From: Cylindrobasidium torrendii FP15055 ss-10
Lineage: Eukaryota > Basidiomycota > Agaricomycetes > Agaricales > Physalacriaceae
NCBI GenBank assembly: GCA_000934385.1
Contig: KN880517.1
Coordinates: forward strand, 28,879 to 92,878
Length of the DNA stretch: 64,000 nt
Direction of reading: 5' to 3'
This document shows positions 61,730-64,000 of this stretch, in pieces; the first letter of the stretch is position 1, and each line of letters begins with the position of its first letter. Below the pieces are notes generated by a model, which was not told where the DNA came from, did no database searches, and was given only the letters and a program-made list of their open reading frames with translations. The translations under genes were made by a program, and so were the position numbers.

Positions 61730-64000
61730 CGAATCTTCTACCTCCGGGTCCGACGCATCAGCAGACCGATTCGAGGGTCTGATGCGGGGGCTTTCGGGCA
61801 GAAGGCAGAAGGCAGCTGGTACACACAAGCGAATGGCGTGCCACGGATCGGTGTGGTCTTCGGTGGTTATTTTGCCAACATGCGCTCGCAGATTTCCGCT
61901 CATCATACCTTCGGGGTAAATGATTGGTCAGCGTCTTGTGAGAGGAATATGCCCAAGTAAGTAGCTGGCAAACTCGAACCAAAAAGAAAGACAACTTGAA
62001 GGAGGAAGGTCGGCAAATTAAGTTTTGGAATAATTCAGGGATATAACAATCCACTTCCAATCACCGTCAAGCGGCAAATATGTCCGGAAATCAATATGTA
62101 TAAAAACATGACGTCCGGTGAGGCAACATACATTTGTGCACCAAATCCAGCCCAAGGCATCATCCAGACACTTTACTCTTGAACGCCTTTTCGACCCCAG
62201 AACGTTTGCGTTAGAAAATGCCATCCCTGAAGGATATGCGCGCTAGAATCTCCCGGTCATTTTTTGTTTGTCCAGCGGGCGCGAAGGCCATCATCGCAAA
62301 AGATATCAGGGACGTTGCAGGAGAAACTCGAGCCCGAAAGCCAGCCGCCATTGCATGTACAGTGCACCGCGCTCGAGGCCGACGTTCGCATCGACACGAG
62401 ATTACTGATTAGGTGTACATCAACGGCTTCAAAGAATCCACACGGAGGTCTAGAGCGGTAATTAGTGCAACGGAACAAGCGTCTAAAACTCAGAAGCAAG
62501 TCGAGATGAAGAGATTCCTTCGCGTAGTAGAATCTCGTGTACGGGTTTGGATGGTCCCGACTCGGCCTATTCGTTCTGCAACTATGTATTGAAGACAAAT
62601 TACATGTGTACTTCAACCAACTTGAACCTCACCTGGGAATTGGGTGACAGTCCGCTTTCCGCAGCACGAAGCAAAGGAAGAACCAACGCGGCCATGACCA
62701 CACAGAAAGAACCAGGTCGTGGTGAGCGGGTACAACAAGAAGCTCGTATGTGGGTGTGGGTGTGTGGCCAGCGGGGACCTTCAGCCATAACGTTATAGTT
62801 TCAGTTTGTGTGCGTGGTTTCTTGAAGAGCCTAGATTGGTAGAAGGGAAGCTGGTGCACACATATAAGCGTTGAGAGGGTTCGGGCGGAGAATGATCTAT
62901 AGAGAAGAAGGAGGACACACGTCCGGCGTCGAAGCCGGTAACAAGAATGCCTCCCCACCTACCCCAGCTGGTAGTAGAAGAACAACTATTGGTGAAGGAT
63001 GGTACGCGTCGCCCAGGCCACGCTGAAAACAGTTAGTAGGCCTTAGGGCGATACTCATTCTTCGGTCAAATATTTCACTATTATAAGTGGCCGACCAATC
63101 AAACTGCAAAACACTTAGCGTACAAGTCTACCGACCGTGCTGTGCTGGGGAAGTCACCGGAGTCATCTGACCTCTACGCGTACGCCGCGCTACTAAATAG
63201 TGAAGTGAAGACGCGACTTGGGGTTCGGACGTCGTGGCCGGACAAGACGTTGGAGAAAATACTCGTCCTGGTCATCAGACCTCCAGAGTCAACCAGAGTT
63301 GAAGTCACCAGCAAGCTGCTCAGAATTAGCAGTAAGTACTTACTTAATGGCGAAAATGAGGTTGAAAAAGGCCTATAAAGAATATCAGTCGAGCGATTAT
63401 GGAGGCCCTGAGGCATGAGCCCGCAGATGAGCACTGTATTTCTGGGTGTCCTGCAGTAGGGTAAGTGAATGGAGCTCGGTTCCATTAGCACACGTTGCTA
63501 GGTTTATTCGATAAAGCGTTCAAAATGCGCGTTTCTGGTTGTACTGAATTTGTGAATAGGGAGTATTCGCTCGTCAGTGATTCCCGCTTTTTTGTTGCAT
63601 GAAAATTCCGATTTCTTGCACGCATTCTGTGACAATTCAATAATTCCACAAAAACGAATCTCAATTCTGCAATATGGCACTCAATCGTGGAAAATAATCA
63701 AGCGCAACTTTCCCAATATATTCAGTATAACTGTCTCCTTTGAGCGCAACTTTCATCGGTATTACAGTAGTGTTCAGGTTTATTTTTGTGGTGTTTACTC
63801 GATGAATTTCGCGCGAACGTCGGAACGCGCAACTTTAGCTACATGCGCACCGTGCGAAATGTCTGGGAGACACCCGCGATACCTTCTCGCGGCCTTTGCG
63901 AAACCACCGGCTTCGCTTTGGGCATAAGTTCACAATTATGCGCCCAAAGTTGCGCTGCCAGTGCCGCGGCACGGCTTGTAAACCTACACACGTGGGGATA
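61730..64000. other. Right-end stretch without a confident gene
   Basis: 2.3 kb with short open frames only. A frame at about 63120-63330 (for example SSDLYAYAALLNSEVKTRLG) ends at a GTAAGT donor and could be one exon of an unresolved gene. Near the end the string GCGCAACTTT recurs. Nothing else can be supported. Confidence 0.35.
63702..63954. repeat. Short repeated motif GCGCAACTTT
   Basis: GCGCAACTTT occurs at about 63702, 63743 and 63827 on the plus strand and once inverted (AAAGTTGCGC) at 63945-63954, all within about 250 bp of the window edge. A GGGCATAA...TTATGCGCCC near-palindrome at 63920-63945 precedes the inverted copy. This may be the edge of a decayed repetitive element that continues beyond the window. 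Confidence 0.35.

Overview
This is fungal nuclear DNA, almost certainly from a mushroom-forming basidiomycete (Agaricomycetes). Most genes are broken by short introns of about 45-65 nt with GTRNGN donors and YAG acceptors. The gene set is typical of that group: two delta-12-type desaturases, a GH5 exo-beta-1,3-glucanase, a TEY MAP kinase, Rho1, an Ert1/AcuK-type zinc cluster factor and an ammonium transporter. There are no operons, ribosomal RNA genes, CRISPR arrays or intact transposons. I rebuilt the gene models by hand from splice sites. For every intact model the summed exon lengths are divisible by three.

Layout. 0-4 kb: the 3' end of one gene, then two desaturase paralogs transcribed away from each other. 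6-10 kb: a large YMC020W-like alpha/beta hydrolase (-). 10-13 kb: an aldo/keto reductase (-) with a suspicious splice junction at its catalytic Asp, and a hypothetical gene (+). 13.8-21.8 kb: SET-TPR copy A (+), a tandem pair of secreted SRPBCC-like genes (-), a miniature SRP72-like gene (+) and a histidine-phosphatase-family membrane protein (+) with Asn in place of the active-site His. 22.7-35 kb: a C2H2 zinc finger protein (-), an intron-containing tRNA-Ser(CGA) (-), an FAD monooxygenase-like gene (-), the GH5 glucanase (+) and a Fus3/Kss1-type MAPK (-). 36-45.4 kb: a large Ser/Pro-rich protein (-), an ammonium transporter (-) with a GATA-rich upstream region, the Ert1-like factor (+) and a decaying gene (+). 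45.4-49.4 kb: no recognisable gene. 49.4-61.7 kb: a bHLH factor (+), RHO1 (-), SET-TPR copy B (-), a CUE/Smr protein (-), a DUF2015 protein (+) and an FHA protein (-). 61.7-64 kb: no confident gene, with a short repeated motif at the extreme end.

The genes are mostly independent housekeeping, signalling and wall genes, and they do not form a metabolic cluster. Three local duplications shape the window: the head-to-head desaturases, the tandem SRPBCC pair, and the SET-TPR pair about 37 kb apart in opposite orientation with an identical five-exon structure. The most unusual items are the miniature SRP72-like gene, the RNG-motif phosphatase with a 6-nt exon, the divergent SET-TPR pair and the aldo/keto reductase lesion.
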